A DNA stretch of 64,000 bases from Reticulascus tulasneorum (GCA_001557505.1 LSAX01000008.1:1-64000); one strand, 5' to 3'; positions 1 through 12,436 are shown, numbered from the stretch's first letter. A program made the numbers and translations. The notes: generated from the sequence alone by a model not told the origin.

Positions 1-85
1 CCCTAACCCTAACCCTAACCCTAACCCTAACCCTAACCCTAACCCTAACCCTAACCCTAACCCTAACCCTAACCCTAACCCTAAT
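1..85. repeat. Telomere repeat array (CCCTAA)n
   Basis: About 14 uninterrupted CCCTAA units run from base 1, the C-strand orientation expected when the window starts at a left chromosome end. CCCTAA/TTAGGG is the usual telomere repeat of filamentous ascomycetes. The array stops being perfect near base 84. Confidence 0.98.
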
Positions 86-190
86 AACCCTAACCCTAAT
101 AATAACCCTAATAAAATAACCCTAAATAAATAACCCTAATTAACTAATAAAATAAAAAATAACCCTAAATAATAATAAATTAACCTTTAT
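86..190. repeat. Degenerate telomere-like sequence
   Basis: CCCTAA units continue but are interrupted by TAA, AATAA and AAATAA spacers and lose regularity by about 185. This looks like telomere repeat decayed by mutation, or by slippage plus RIP, rather than active array. Confidence 0.8.
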
Positions 191-1827
191 ATAAATATAA
201 CTCTTGTAACTGATAGATCTGGTCGCGTACGAAATCAACGTTGGTTTTACTGTCTAAGTGTAATTCCGGCTATAGCTTATTTAAGATGGCTATTTCTAAT
301 ATGATCAACTAGTTGATCTATAATATACTTGCCAAAATGGGCGTGTAAAAAAACGCTGATCATAATGACTGGCTCTGTTCATCGATTCCTCGGACGGCTA
401 AATAATATATTATAGGCGAATGGTATAATCTAATTTAGCTGGTGTCTTATATCATCGTTAATATATATAAACATATTAATATATTGGTTAATGGTCAATC
501 TCTGGTCTTATTATCTACGGGATGACCTTTATCTAATTTACCTTGGATTCTTTGGATGTATTTCTATTGTGTATTGGTGTATTTCACTTTGGTTTCTATA
601 GTCGTGGTTAAATTTGATATAATATTTGGAAAATAATATTTAGATTATTAAAAACAATCTAATATACCTGTTTTATTGGTATGGTTTTCTAATGGCGCCG
701 TACATATTATATAACAAATGAAATATGTAAAAATCTTATTATACTTATCGACGTTTTTGGCATTTTGTGGTAATTTAAATGGGCGTTGGTCCGCGGCTTC
801 ATTTTTAGGGGATATCTACCACTTTAATACGTCTTTGTGGTCTATCGTTTCTAATGTATTTAAATAACGTTCTAAAATTCGACTTTACGTACGTAATAAT
901 CGCTCTAATTACGGCTTTTTTAGGTCGGGTATATAGGTATAACGGAATGTTTCAACTAAATTATACTTAGATTAGCTTAATACCTTATTCTACTTAATAT
1001 ACTATAATTATAAATCTATTTTAACGACAGATACTTTTTTCAACGTCCATAATCGCCGCTCTTAGGCCTCGCCTTTCTATTTTTCGATATCCTAGACAAT
1101 CTGATCATCGATATCATCTTAATCGTTTCCGGTCTTCTCCTTATTATCGTTATTATTGTCTATATGATCGGTTTCTTTTCCTACGTTATAGGTCTTAGCT
1201 CGCCGTGCTTAGCGTTCTTGCTCCTGGCCTTTGGCTTTATTAATAATCTAAAACCTCCCTCTCTTTACCCTAAACCAATATTGTAATTTAACTAATTTAA
1301 ATATATCCTTATCTGCCGCCCTCTTCTGATTATGGTCTTTATTATAATATTGCTTGGCTATATTCCGCCTATACGTTTTGAATTAGTAACCTTTACATTT
1401 ATACCTATCTAAAATGGGAATAATAGGCTGGGGGGCTGAACCGTCGCTGGGTAATTATATATTGGTATAATCATATTAAAATGGATATCTTTTGGTATAC
1501 TCTTTTACTTGCTTTCGTAATTCGATGGGGACCTTATGTCGGTCATCTAAATGCTGACAAATATATATAGGCCTCTATGTATACTAATATTACAAATAAA
1601 TTAATATATAAAACTTAATATTTAACCTAATCAAATAGGCTAACGTTTAGGAGATCAGTTGGGCCATGGTTCCTAGGTTATTTCGACCTGTTTTGAATGA
1701 TTTTGGGCTCTATGTGTGTGGGTTTGGTGGGGTTGGGGTTAACTGATAAACGACGTTTCTGGGGCACGGACCAAACCTTATTCTCACCATACAAAAAAAA
1801 CCCATAAACCACGTTTATGACGATAAC

Positions 1828-1965
1828 TAATGTTAGGGTTAATTAAAATAATTAACCCTAAAAAAATAAATAAATAAAAACTAATTAACTACTAAAAAAA
1901 AACTAATAAAATAAACTAATAACTAATAAAAAAAAATAAAACTAAAAAAAAAACCTCCTTGTTTA
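1828..1965. repeat. Interstitial telomere-like patch
   Basis: One TTAGGG unit (about 1834) faces one CCCTAA unit (about 1854) across a short A/T spacer, followed by about 100 bp of CTAATAAA-type degenerate words resembling the edge of the terminal array. It may be an old telomere junction or a fusion scar between subtelomeric repeats. Confidence 0.5.
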
Positions 1966-3660
1966 CGCTTATCATTAATCAGAACGTATGGTGTTTTAGC
2001 TTAAACGGTAGCGAATAATGCTTATTATTATACGGTATACCCTATTATTTTAGCGTGATCATGATGTTTTCGAAGAAACGCTCCGTGGCGTAAGCAACCA
2101 GCATTAGTGGTTAACCTACGATGTTAAAGTAGTTAAAGTAGAATATCAGGATAAAGTCTTTTTCTTTGCTTAGCGGGCTTAAGCCGCTCTTACGGTTGTT
2201 ATAGTCGAGCGTATATTACTATTAGAGTATCTTAAGTACCTTTACGTTATCTAGCTTAACGTCGTTCGTCTTCTTAATAAAATTATCTATTATATAACAA
2301 ACCGCCGGTTAATAATTATGATAATTAGGCGTTAAGGTAAAACGATTAACGTACGGCGTAATTTGAAGACGTTGGTAGAATAGTTAACCTTTTAGACATG
2401 TTCTTCTTATGTTACTAAAGTGTTATCTAGTTTATCTTAGTTATTTAAGCCGTTATAATATACGTTAAATATAGACCTAGTAGAACTAGACCTGTAATAG
2501 CTATTATCGGGCTCGTCGGGCTTATCAAGATCGTTAAGCTCGTCGTGCTCATCGTGCTCATTGTCACGTTTATTACCTACGCGACGGCCGTCTTCCCCGT
2601 CGATAAGGTTTCCTTCCTTTAAGGTTTCGTTCTTTCTCGATCGTCGAGAGCTTTTATTAACCTTATCACGGGAAAGATAGTCTTTAGCCTTTTTAAATAT
2701 AATAGTCTCTATGATATATAAATAAATAAATATAATATTATAGATTAATTATTATCTATGTGTTAATAAGACGTAGTGTTATTTAGTTGGTTATAGACAA
2801 GCTTTGATTAGAATGGTGATATATACTTACTTGATATATATACTTAACTTTTAGGTTTTAAAGGAAGCTGGGCTGTATATGTTAGTAGAAATTAGATGAT
2901 CTTACCTCTGGGGTTTAGGGGTAGGTAATGTCTTCGTGGCTAGATTATCTTTATCCAGGGGTTTATTATATCTAATCTGCCTAGGGGGAGGTGTTAGAAG
3001 TATTTGCTAAGGTTAGTTATTTATATTAAAGATTGATATCTATGAGTAATCTATAAGTAAGGAAAAACGTAATATAAAAACATATATTTATTAGAATTAA
3101 AAACGTTTTTATTATTTAGGAGAAGAAACTTAGATCTAGATTTATTTTAACACCTTAGACGTAGCTATCAGTCTTGATCTCTAAGAAGATGTGGTTAGGT
3201 AGTGTGGTCTTACCGTGGTTAGAAGCGGGTGTTGTGGTATTATGGTGGTGGTTTGTATAATCTCGCTTTTTACCTTGTTGATAGCCACGTCTTTGTTATT
3301 TCGTTGCTTTGCTTTTGTTTTGTGTTGTAGAACAGCTGGCCGAGGAGAGGGTTACTTACGCTTTAATGATAGATTGTCGATGTTATTTTCGTCTAACGTT
3401 GTGTTATTAGATAAGTCATTGGTTTCTTGAACTATATGCCGGTTTATACCTTTTGTTTTATCTTAGCTATATATTCCTAGCCTTGCTCTTTAGCTTATAT
3501 TTATACCTAACTCTTTCGCTCTATTTATGCCTCTCTGTGACCTCTCTATACTGTTAGCTAAAGTAAGGTGGCGGTCGGGGCTCGTGGTAGGTAATAAATC
3601 TATAGGCTGGGCGCGGCTGTCCTCTAGTACCTTGCCTTTTAAATACTTACTATTCTTAGA

Positions 3661-3866
3661 TTGCGGCTCTTGCTCTTGCTCTTGTTCTTGCTCTTGTTTT
3701 TGTTTTTGCTCTTGCTCTTGCTTTTGCTTTTACTTTTGCTCTTGCTTTTGCTTTTGCTTTTACTTTTGCTTTTGCTCTCGTTCTTGCTCTCGCTCTTGCT
3801 CTTACTCTTGCTCTCGTTGCGGCTCTTGCTCTTGTTCTTGCTCTTGCTCTTGCTTCTGCTTCTGCG
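3661..3866. repeat. Hexanucleotide (TTGCTC/TTGCTT) repeat
   Basis: About 200 bp of tandem TTGCTC, TTGCTT and TTGTTC hexamers. On the minus strand the units read GAGCAA/AAGCAA, which would encode a Glu/Lys-Gln repeat; on the plus strand they give Cys/Ser/Phe or Leu homopolymers. It sits inside the RIP-like desert. It may be the coiled-coil remnant of a dead minus-strand gene, but no flanking domain is readable. Confidence 0.8.
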
Positions 3867-6106
3867 AGCAGTGCTAATATATCTAAGTTACGATTATAGA
3901 ATTGATTATAATATTAAGTATAGCCTTCGCAGGCCGTGTGTTAAGCTTAGGATTTTGCGTGATTTCTAGGTGTGCGTATACGGCCGAACAGATGGTCTTT
4001 GAGATAACTGATGCTTACTTCGTGATAGCTATGTCTTAAGACCTTTAACAGCTAGAAGAGAATGGCTTCTATATAGGCTTAAAGCTAGGATTTATAAACC
4101 TTAATATTATTTCTATAAGCCCGTTATAGATATTATCTAAGTAGAACTTTGGTGGTCTGTTAACTACCTCCGCCGGCGCCTTCTCGAGGTACGTTTTTAC
4201 GTCGACGTTCTTAAACTCGCTTATATACGTCTTGACGAAATCTAATACCTTATTCTAAAAGATAATTGACCGTTCTTCCGCTTCGGCCTTGATATTGGAT
4301 TCCGACTAGGTCTTATCGCTGTTGTTAAGGATATCCTACCTGATTATAAATAGAAAGTCTTTCTAGAGAGCGGGCTTATTATTATCTCGTTCTAACAACA
4401 CGGCCGGGTTAGGGTTCAGCCATGTCACGGTGTGTACTATTGCTTAATATATAATTCGTTTTTTATTCTTGGTTATTTTAAACAGCTCGTTGATGTCTGG
4501 GAAGGTTATCTATGGGGAGTCTATGATCTGTCTGTATACCTTTTTATAAGTTTTGTCGTTGAATCCGATAAGGAAGCTAAGTTAACGAACGTTAATCTGG
4601 ACTTCCGTTAACTGTCTTTTCGCTTAGCGGTAGAATAGCCGCTATACCTGCTTAGACGTCTAGCCTTAGGGTAATATTCCTGCTAGCTAAACCTAATCTG
4701 TGGTAAGCACGTGGTTATTTACGTCTCTAGGTAGCTAAGAAAGCGTATTAAGAATGTTGTTAAATACGGAAAACTACATCTAGTAGAACCTAACATTAGC
4801 CATCCGTCCGTCCGTCTGTCCTAGCCTAGGTAGATAAATACTTACGTTATTAATCTTTAACCTGATTATCTATTCCTAAGTCAAGATATTAAAGGTCGTC
4901 TTGCTTACTACCGTTTTGTATTAGCGTATGATCATCGTCCTCTATTTGTTATTCTTCTAAAACGTGACGAGGCGAGGGAGCGGAAACTTAGCTTCGTTGG
5001 TAAGCCTGAGGAACCTAAATATTTACTTTTCTACGACGGCTGTTCGGCCTTAGAAAAGCTGGCCGTCTTAAGCTAAAGCGGATATTATCTATATCTATAT
5101 CTACCTATGGCTATTAAAGAGGTTTAGGTTCCGTTAGTTTACTTATAGCTTAATATTTAAGTTTAGTAGTAATATATTTAATAAAAGATTGGTCAGCGTA
5201 TCTAACAGACTAGATAACCTATACGTTTAACTAAGATGTTAACTTTTATTATAAAATACGTAAGTCTACCACAGCTCGCTTTCTACCTACACCCTAGATC
5301 ATATTATATACTTCTTTAGTATTTTTACTTGATGTTGCCTTGTTATAAGCTTTACCTTTTCTTCGTTGACGATAAACTAGTCGTTAAACGAGAGCACCTT
5401 ACTTACCGACGCCGTAACCGTATAACCTTAGTTATTTATAAGCCTTTATGCTAGGTACTACCATATCTTATTTACCTAGGATTAGCTATATAATATAAGA
5501 AGGCGATTTTCTTCTACTTTCCGTTTTAGCCCGCCCTTTAAGAATAAGTTATATAGGTTATCTACTTAACGGCTATCTACTTAATAATTATTACTAATAT
5601 TTTAAATATAAGTAAGTACCTTAATTAGTAAGTCTACGGTTGCTAATAAGTATGGTTATATTATCTTATATATAGATTTAGCATCTTAGAGGCCGCTCTC
5701 TGTTTTTTGTCTTTAGGTAGAAAATATTAGTAAGGCCTTACGATGAAGCTACCTCTTCATCTTACTTAATAATTAGGGGTTTATATTAAGATTAATATTA
5801 ATAATATTTGATTTTCACTTTATATCTTATGAGGTATATAAGGTAAAATACCTTAATATATATTTTATCTATTATCTTAATAAAATGATTTTCTTCCGCT
5901 TTATTATCTTTAAATTGAAATTAGGTTGGATTTGTTAAAAGAAATTAAGGTGATAGACGTGGCTGATTACCCCTAGCACAGTAAAACCTTAGACCTTTTT
6001 TAGTTTCTAATTAATAATTAATACCTTAGCTTTATTATTATCATAGACTAAACCTTATCTACCCTATTTCAATATTATATCAACCTATCTTTTTTCTAGC
6101 TTTTAT

Positions 6107-6131
6107 TTTCTTCTTCTTCTTCTTCTTCTTT
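6107..6131. repeat. (TTC)n microsatellite
   Basis: About eight consecutive TTC units in the A+T-rich desert. Simple repeat with no associated gene. Confidence 0.85.
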
Positions 6132-6420
6132 TCTCTTATAAATCTATATATCTCTAAGATAATGATACCTTATTTACTAAATATTATTTTTCATATAAAA
6201 ATCTATAGCCTTGACTCCATGGTACTCAGATATTATTATATATATAGTTAAATAGATAACCAGTATTAGTTATATCGTTATAAGATAAGGTCCTAGATAA
6301 TTGACGGAAACTGAAGATTAGTTACACTTAGCTTACAGGTCTAGACTAACCTATATTACTAAATGGATTATTCGTTGGTGGTTCGGCTACCTTAGATCGT
6401 CTAAGACTAAACAATTAGCC

Positions 6421-7230
6421 TTAGCGGGCGGGGCATTTACCATTTAACTCCCGAATGTTAAATTTTTCACTCCTACCGGCCCTTCCCATGTCACTATAAA
6501 GCCCCATACATTTACCCCTAACCTACTACCCAAGCACCTGTTTTCCTTCTATAATAGGTTGTCTGCACTTAAGCTGACTATTGCCTCACTGGCTTTGGTC
6601 ATAAGTGACCACAAGATGACGAACAAGATTTTGGAAAGTCTCACTTTAATGGTGCTGTCTTAACCTCATATTCTCACCTCGCATATTAGCTCCACTGTGT
6701 CATGCAGCTTCAAATTCAAAACATCTTGTCTTCAGAATTACATCACATCAAGTATGATGTGTTATTACATAAGGGATAAAAGTTGCTTTGTGTGAAATTT
6801 GTGGCAGTGATCGACCGTCCATCACCTAGCTGGCACTATGACCAGAAGAAGGATATTTTCATTTAGTCTTCGTTTTTGACCATATAATAACCAACCAGTT
6901 GCTTAGATGAACATAAATTGAATCAAAAACATATCATGCTCCTCTTGAGAGTCTCTGGCTTGCGACTTCTTCAATCAAAAGAGAAGATTTCAAGGAAAGG
7001 AGTGAGTAAATTGAAGAGCCCGAACCACTACCGACGGAGGTCAGAATTGACCCTACTTGTACACGATTAGGTAGGTGATTCGCAACCTTAATTCAACTAT
7101 TCATCAGCATAGTCATCAGCTAGTTAGTTGTTGCCTTCTAAAGGTGTTAGAGAATATGCACACCCTGGTTCGGTTCTACTACCGAATTCGGAGATGTGAA
7201 GAGATTTCAATTTTACCTCACACGGCTGAA
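6421..7230. other. Gene-free transition zone
   Basis: Base composition shifts here from the A+T-rich desert to normal. I see no ORF with recognisable features. The right end is the 3' flank of the minus-strand P450. Confidence 0.6.
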
Positions 7231-8997
7231 TCATATGTTTCGTTCCTTGACCACTACTCTAACACCGTGGGACCCCTGGCGCGGTAATCCGAAGAAGCAA
7301 TCCCTTACTAGTCGAACGTCATCCATAGATGTTTCAAAAAGGTCAAAGTCGACGACAGACACGACTCGTGACAGGGTTAAAAATAACTCTGCGTAAGCCA
7401 TACTGCAGCCTCCCCGTCAGCCTCTTTCCCGACTTTGATGAAACCCAGGAGATTGACTCACTTGATCCCGATGCATTGTCGCGTGCCTCGCGAAAACGCC
7501 ACCATATGCCGATCTAATCGTTGACCTTTTTTGGTAGCTTCGGTCCAGCGTTCAGGGATGAACTTCTCCGGCTCTGGAAATATTTCGGGATCCATGTGAA
7601 CAAAATATGTGGATTGGCTGACAGGTGACTGTTACACGCAGCCAATCAGCTTCCACTGTCGCCAGGACTTGGGCAATGATGCCAGACCGAGACTCACACC
7701 AGGTGGGATTTCCCAATCCCCGTATCGTAAGGTCTCTAGGGGAGCCGTTCTGGGCAACCGGGTGCTGGGGCTACGGGAAAGCCGAAGCGATTCTTCGACA
7801 ACTGCACTCTATTACTCCATCTTGGTCAGGGATTTCGCCGGATTACAGCGTATAGACAGATTTGTTGCACTTACCAGGTATGGGAGTTTCTGAAGGGCAG
7901 TCCATGATGGTGAATCCCCCATGTTTGGCATTTCCGAATCGAGTTCATTTCGGAGCTTCTGTAAGACTTCTGGTTCATGTAACAGATAGCAAAGGCTTGT
8001 CGTCAAAGCATTGGCTGTTGTCTCAGTTCCAGCCAGCAGCAGTATATGTCCCTCGTCGACTAGAAAGTCTGAAGTACGCTGTTCTGGTGGAAGACTGGGA
8101 TCATTCAAGGCGTCGAACACAGTCTTCTTTCTCTCTTCAGGCGCTCTGTCTTTCCTCTCAATATTCTCTTTTGACAGTTTCTTAACCAGATTCTCGATGC
8201 GCAAAATTTTGGTGATGCCAGGGTTTATACGTACCATGATCGCAACCGGCACGGTTCTCAGCAGCCAGAGCAAGATTGGAAAGTGTTTTATTATGATTCG
8301 GCTGCCCATCGTGTCGAGCACTGTGTCCTTCCAGCCAACATTGAAGTCGGGCTGATCTAGGTGGCCGCAGCTTTCGCCATAAGCATGTTCTGTGATGACG
8401 TCCGCCGTAATGGCGGCAAAAGCGGCATCCATGTTAACGATATCACCCACCTCACGAGCCTCGTGAAGACGCCCGATAAGTTTATCAATATTCTTGTTGA
8501 TGGTTGGTTCCATGTCGACGATGGCCCTCCTCGCGAAAAACTCGCCCAAGATCCCGCGACGATAGCGATGGTGGGCATGCATGACGGTGCTGACCATGGC
8601 ACGCGGCGCTGAAAAGACGTTGCAGAATTTGGGGTCTTTGTTGCGGATTCTGTGGCCTCCCGCGTAAATTTCATCGTAGTAGGAGGAGTCCTTAATGTGC
8701 AGCTCATTGGGAGTTATGCGAACGATGGGGCCTGGCAAGATATCAGGAATAAATAAGTTATATAATTACATCTGAAAGGCTATTCGTACCGTATTCCTGG
8801 TGTAAGCGTTCAATCTCCCATATAAAACAACCTTGGTAATTAAAGAAGAACTCGTACAGGTGGGTTGCTGCCGCCAACTTCGGGCCTGGGAAACGTCGAA
8901 GCGGGTGGATGTAAAGGCGGTAGATAACGCCCAGAATGATATAGAAGGCTATTCCAACACCGAACGCGATATGCCACTCCATTTGTAATGGTGTCAA
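7231..8997 (-). CDS. Cytochrome P450 monooxygenase (trichodiene oxygenase/CYP58-65-like)
   Basis: Five exons on the minus strand (8997-8790, 8731-7875, 7808-7698, 7628-7462, 7402-7231) join into an uninterrupted 504-residue protein, the normal length for a microsomal fungal P450. Visible marks are an N-terminal membrane helix followed by the proline hinge FPGPKLAA, the I-helix oxygen-binding stretch [10 protein letters not shown], the K-helix EESLR, the PERW motif and the haem-binding loop [10 protein letters not shown], whose Cys is the thiolate ligand. The loop spans the fourth intron, which splits the codon after CIGI. A hydroxylation or epoxidation of a lipophilic substrate at the ER is expected. 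It is transcribed divergently from the BVMO, suggesting consecutive steps on one substrate. The subfamily assignment comes from overall resemblance only. Confidence 0.9.
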
Positions 8998-9637
8998 TAG
9001 ACAAGCTAACTGACGGCTTGAAATCTCGCCTTAATGGTTATTGAATATAATTTACTGGGGATAAGAGACTTTCCTATAAATTCAAGTGGGAATCACGCAG
9101 TGACTGAAAACATCATATAATGCGGCAGGTTTTCTCTGCGACGTCGTTCTTTTAGCGGTCAGAAAACCCAGACAAACTGTTGCCGTGATCAGACATATGA
9201 CGTATAATGATGTCTTTTGTCTTGGATTTCAGTTTGCGTAAGTATGTTAATTTTTACATTTGTGCGCCACGTACTAGTTAATATCTGGTAACCTAAGCTA
9301 TCATCAGACATATGACGTATGATAATGTCTTTTTGTCTTGCGAATTTGTTGCTTTGATTTATATACGTCACGCACTATTCAATATCTGGCAACCTAGGCC
9401 ATGTTTGAAACCAGGTTATATTTTTTGAGGGCCATGAACGCGTCATAATGAATCGGAGACAATTTGGCCAAGTGCCATCATGATGGTAGCTTCCGCCATC
9501 AAACATCGCTGGCTAAATTACTCTGTTTATAAACTTTATGTTGCTCTTCGTGCTATATGTTCTCACTACAAGACAATTTCTTTACTCGTTTGTTGATAGA
9601 AATAAAAAGAAATAGTTGAAAAAGTAGATTTTCGGAA
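8998..9637. promoter_or_regulatory. Shared divergent promoter of P450 and BVMO
   Basis: This 640-bp region separates the two divergent start codons. It carries two direct copies of a roughly 110-bp module (about 9188-9299 and 9303-9400). Each copy starts with ATCAGACATATGACGTAT and ends near AATATCTGG(T/C)AACCTA. Each contains TGACGT, the core of bZIP (CRE-type) sites, and copy two has an additional inverted TACGTCA near 9364. A bZIP regulator acting on both genes is an inference. Confidence 0.65.
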
Positions 9638-11434
9638 ATGGTGGTATTTGATGTGGACGCTGTTGTTGTTGGAGGTGGTTTCTCGGGGGTTTTAACTTTG
9701 CACCGGTATGAATCTTGTCCTTGTGATCTTTTCCTTTTGCCACCGCTTCCTCTCAATAGAAATGACTAACGTCTGACATCAATCCAGACTTCGCAAATGC
9801 GGCATTCGGGTCCGAGGCATCGAAAAGTCTGCTGGGCTTGGTGGTGTCTGGTACTCCAACTGCTATCCCGGAGCCCGCACGGACAGCCCACAGCCCTACT
9901 ACCAGTTCTTTGACGACGAACTCTTGGAAGACTGGGAGTGGAGTGAAACCTTTCCTGCGCAGCCGGAGCTCAAGGCATATTTCGAATTCGTGGACAAGAA
10001 GTGGAGAATCAGCGAAGACTATGAGTTCTCGACGCTCGTTGAAAATGCCACATTTGACTCTCACCGAGATGGCTGGTGTGTCGGCCTTTCCACCGGTAAA
10101 TATATTTTCGCCCGGTGGCTAGTCCTAGCAGTTGGACATTCATCCTACCCAATATCGCCCCAGATTCCTGGCCTGGACAGTTTCAGGGGCGAACTATATC
10201 ACACGGGGAAGTGGCCTGAAGAGTCTATTAACTGGGCTGAGAAGAAAGTCGCTATCGTAGGAACTGGGGCATCCGCCACTCAAATCATCCAGGAACTTGG
10301 GCCACAAGTCAACCAACTGACTGTATTCCAGAGATCCCCAATGGTTGGATTTCCCAAGTCTCAAATGACATCGAAAGCGAATAAGAGTAGTCCACCGGAG
10401 TTTAAGGATCCAGATCATGCTCGAAAAGTCTTCGCGACCTCCAAGACGTATCATTCGGGGTTTCCTTATTACTTCCGTGCAGAGAAAACTAATTCTTTGT
10501 CGGCTGAAGAGGTTGGCTCACACCACGCAAATATCTTAGCTCAAGGAAATTGGGCTTACCTGTTATCCAATTTCGAGGACACATTGTACAGCTACAGCGC
10601 AAACGCACAGATGTACTCGTTCTGGGCTGAGCAGACGAGGAAAAGGATTCAAGACCCTCAGATAAGAGATAAGCTTATCTCTGTGAAACCTGAGTCACCA
10701 ATTGGCATGAAACGGCCGTGTCTTGAGTCTGACTACTATGAAGTATTCAACAAGAAAAATGTCGCCCTGGTCGATCTCAACAGCGAGCCTTTCGCCCGCG
10801 TGACCGCCGACGGCATAGTTGCAGGGAGAAGACATCTCGATTTCGATTGCATCATCTGGGCTACCGGATTCGAATCCAGAGCAGCTAGCATCACCAGGAT
10901 CGATATTCGAGGAACAGCTGGTACGTCGCTAGAAGATAAATGGGACGATGCGGTTTGCACCAATCTCGGAATTACAGTTCATGGATTCCCAAATATGTTT
11001 CTTATGTATGGCCCGCATTCTGCGACGCTGAGGGTTAATGGTCCTTCGGTTATTGATGCCCAGGTGAAATGGGTATGCTCAACGATCAGACAGCTGGCCT
11101 CATCAGGTATTACCTGGTGCGAACCGACGAAACGGGCACAGAGAGAATGGCTCGCAAAGGTGGCGAGACCATGGTCTAAAACACTGTACCCACATGCAAC
11201 GTCTTGGGAGAATCGGGGAGCCAACGGGAGACTCGGTGAACCAGCGTGGTAAGTTACATGATTATCGAGCTAACAAAACACGGCTATGTGCAAGAACCAG
11301 TGCTTACATTTTCTAGGGTATCTGGGCTACCAGCGTATATAAGGGAGTTGGAAACTTGCCAAGCGAATAGATTTAGTGGTTTCATTCTCAAGATGAGGGA
11401 TGAATATGAGAAAACGAATTACTACAATTCGTGA
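9638..11434 (+). CDS. Type I Baeyer-Villiger monooxygenase (FAD/NADPH)
   Basis: Three exons (9638-9705, 9788-11248, 11317-11434) encode 548 residues, normal for the family. The N-terminal FAD-binding GGGFSG appears about 15 residues in and is split from the rest by the first intron. Next come WYSNCYPGARTDS, typical of type I BVMOs, and the fingerprint FxGxxxHxxxW as FRGELYHTGKW. A second Rossmann motif follows (VGTGASATQ), then WATGFES near the C terminus. The enzyme should insert oxygen next to a ketone, giving an ester or lactone, using NADPH. Its partner is the divergent P450. No transporter, terpene cyclase or PKS lies beside the pair, so the substrate is unknown. The start is the first in-frame ATG giving an intact FAD motif. 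Confidence 0.92.
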
Positions 11435-11790
11435 TTGATAACGTTGCATCAATAGATATTGTGAGCTTTATTTGCATAGTAGTTAATGTCATTTGGTCAT
11501 CATGCACATATATGCAGGTTCTGTGTTCCGCCTGAGCTGGTTCAATTGGAGTAGTTATGCAGTCACCAGTAGGGTAGGCTTTACCACTCAGCCTGTAATA
11601 GTCATAGCAATGGTACTTGGCGATAAACATAGCGTTGACGCTAGGCCAGGCTGACACGAAGGTAAATCTAATAGGACATAAATTTAGATAAGCACATAGT
11701 CATAGTATACATACCGCTCTAGCGGGGAAGCTTGAAAACAATATAGCTAGCCAAGATAGGAACCTTAGATCTAAGAACGCAACACCGATA
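11435..11790. other. Intergenic, no gene seen
   Basis: Downstream flank of the BVMO. Only short frames without features. Moderately A+T-rich near 11650-11760, up to the inverted-repeat element. Confidence 0.5.
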
Positions 11791-12307
11791 ATCAGCGCTG
11801 CAGCAAATACAAGCAAAGCAAATATGGCCTCGGATTTGGTTTGTTTGACGTTTTGAAGCCTTCGATTTGCTTGATTTGCAAATATTTGCTTGATTTGCTA
11901 TCGTTGCATTGAAGCAGGGCTTGAGGCCCCTATATATAACAAGATGAGGTTATATCAAGTTATCAGCCTCATCATCAACCTCCTTCTGAGCAGCAGGCTC
12001 TCTAGAAGGCCTGGACGAAGGTTAGCTTGTAGTTTAAAGAGTATACTGCGCGATAGATCTAGTAAACGCGTCAGATTCGACGTGTTTTGCCCCAAAAGAG
12101 AGCTCATTTCAACTGGGGATATAGGTAATCAGGACTACCCACGTGGATAGGCACGTGCCTAGTCATGTGATACACGTCTGCAAACATTCAAATATTGAAG
12201 CTGTTTGATTTGCGTTGATTTGCTTGAGGGATATAGCTAATTTGCTTTGCTTTGCTTGCAATCGTTGAAATATTTGCAAATAGATTTGTATTCGCTACAG
12301 CGCTGAT
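11791..12307. mobile_element. Non-autonomous inverted-repeat element (hAT-MITE-like)
   Basis: The left end ATCAGCGCTGCAGCAAATAC is matched in reverse complement by the right end, where GTATTCGCTACAGCGCTGAT closes at 12307. Inside each end are clusters of short GCAAAT/ATTTGC words, like the short subterminal motifs that hAT transposases bind. The element is about 517 bp and encodes no transposase. I found no clean 8-bp target duplication (flanks CACCGATA and AATAGTAG), so the insertion is old or its ends are slightly misplaced. Family assignment is tentative. Confidence 0.65.
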
Positions 12308-12436
12308 AATAGTAGTAATCTTACGGGCGTTGCCAACTCTTCGAACAGTTGCACAACACTTATAATTTTCAGAATAGTTTTCGAATATTATGACAACAGT
12401 GTCACAACAGTAAGTGTCCCCTATTATTTCCCAGTA

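Larger units (their letters stand above)
191..6420. other. A+T-rich RIP-like subtelomeric desert
   Basis: The stretch is dominated by TA-rich words (TTAATA, TATATA, CTTAATA) with stops in all frames, and I could build no credible gene model. Scattered G+C-richer islands (for example 2560-2690, where the minus strand stays open for roughly 80 codons and encodes a charged Lys/Arg/Glu/Asp-rich stretch) suggest mutated copies of former transposons or telomere-linked genes. C-to-T mutation of repeats by RIP is the simplest explanation. I could not identify the ancestral elements. Confidence 0.75.

Noticed and set aside
3661..3866. CRISPR-like array
   Set aside because: Units are contiguous 6-mers without spacers; this is a eukaryotic simple repeat.
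3527..3969. Overlapping plus-strand frames of Leu or Cys/Ser/Phe homopolymer
   Set aside because: They are produced by the hexanucleotide repeat read in different frames; no flanking domain, and the region is RIP-like.
191..6420. Telomere-linked RecQ-type helicase or a named transposon in the A+T-rich zone
   Set aside because: Location fits such genes, but I could not read any helicase, transposase or reverse-transcriptase motif through the mutations.
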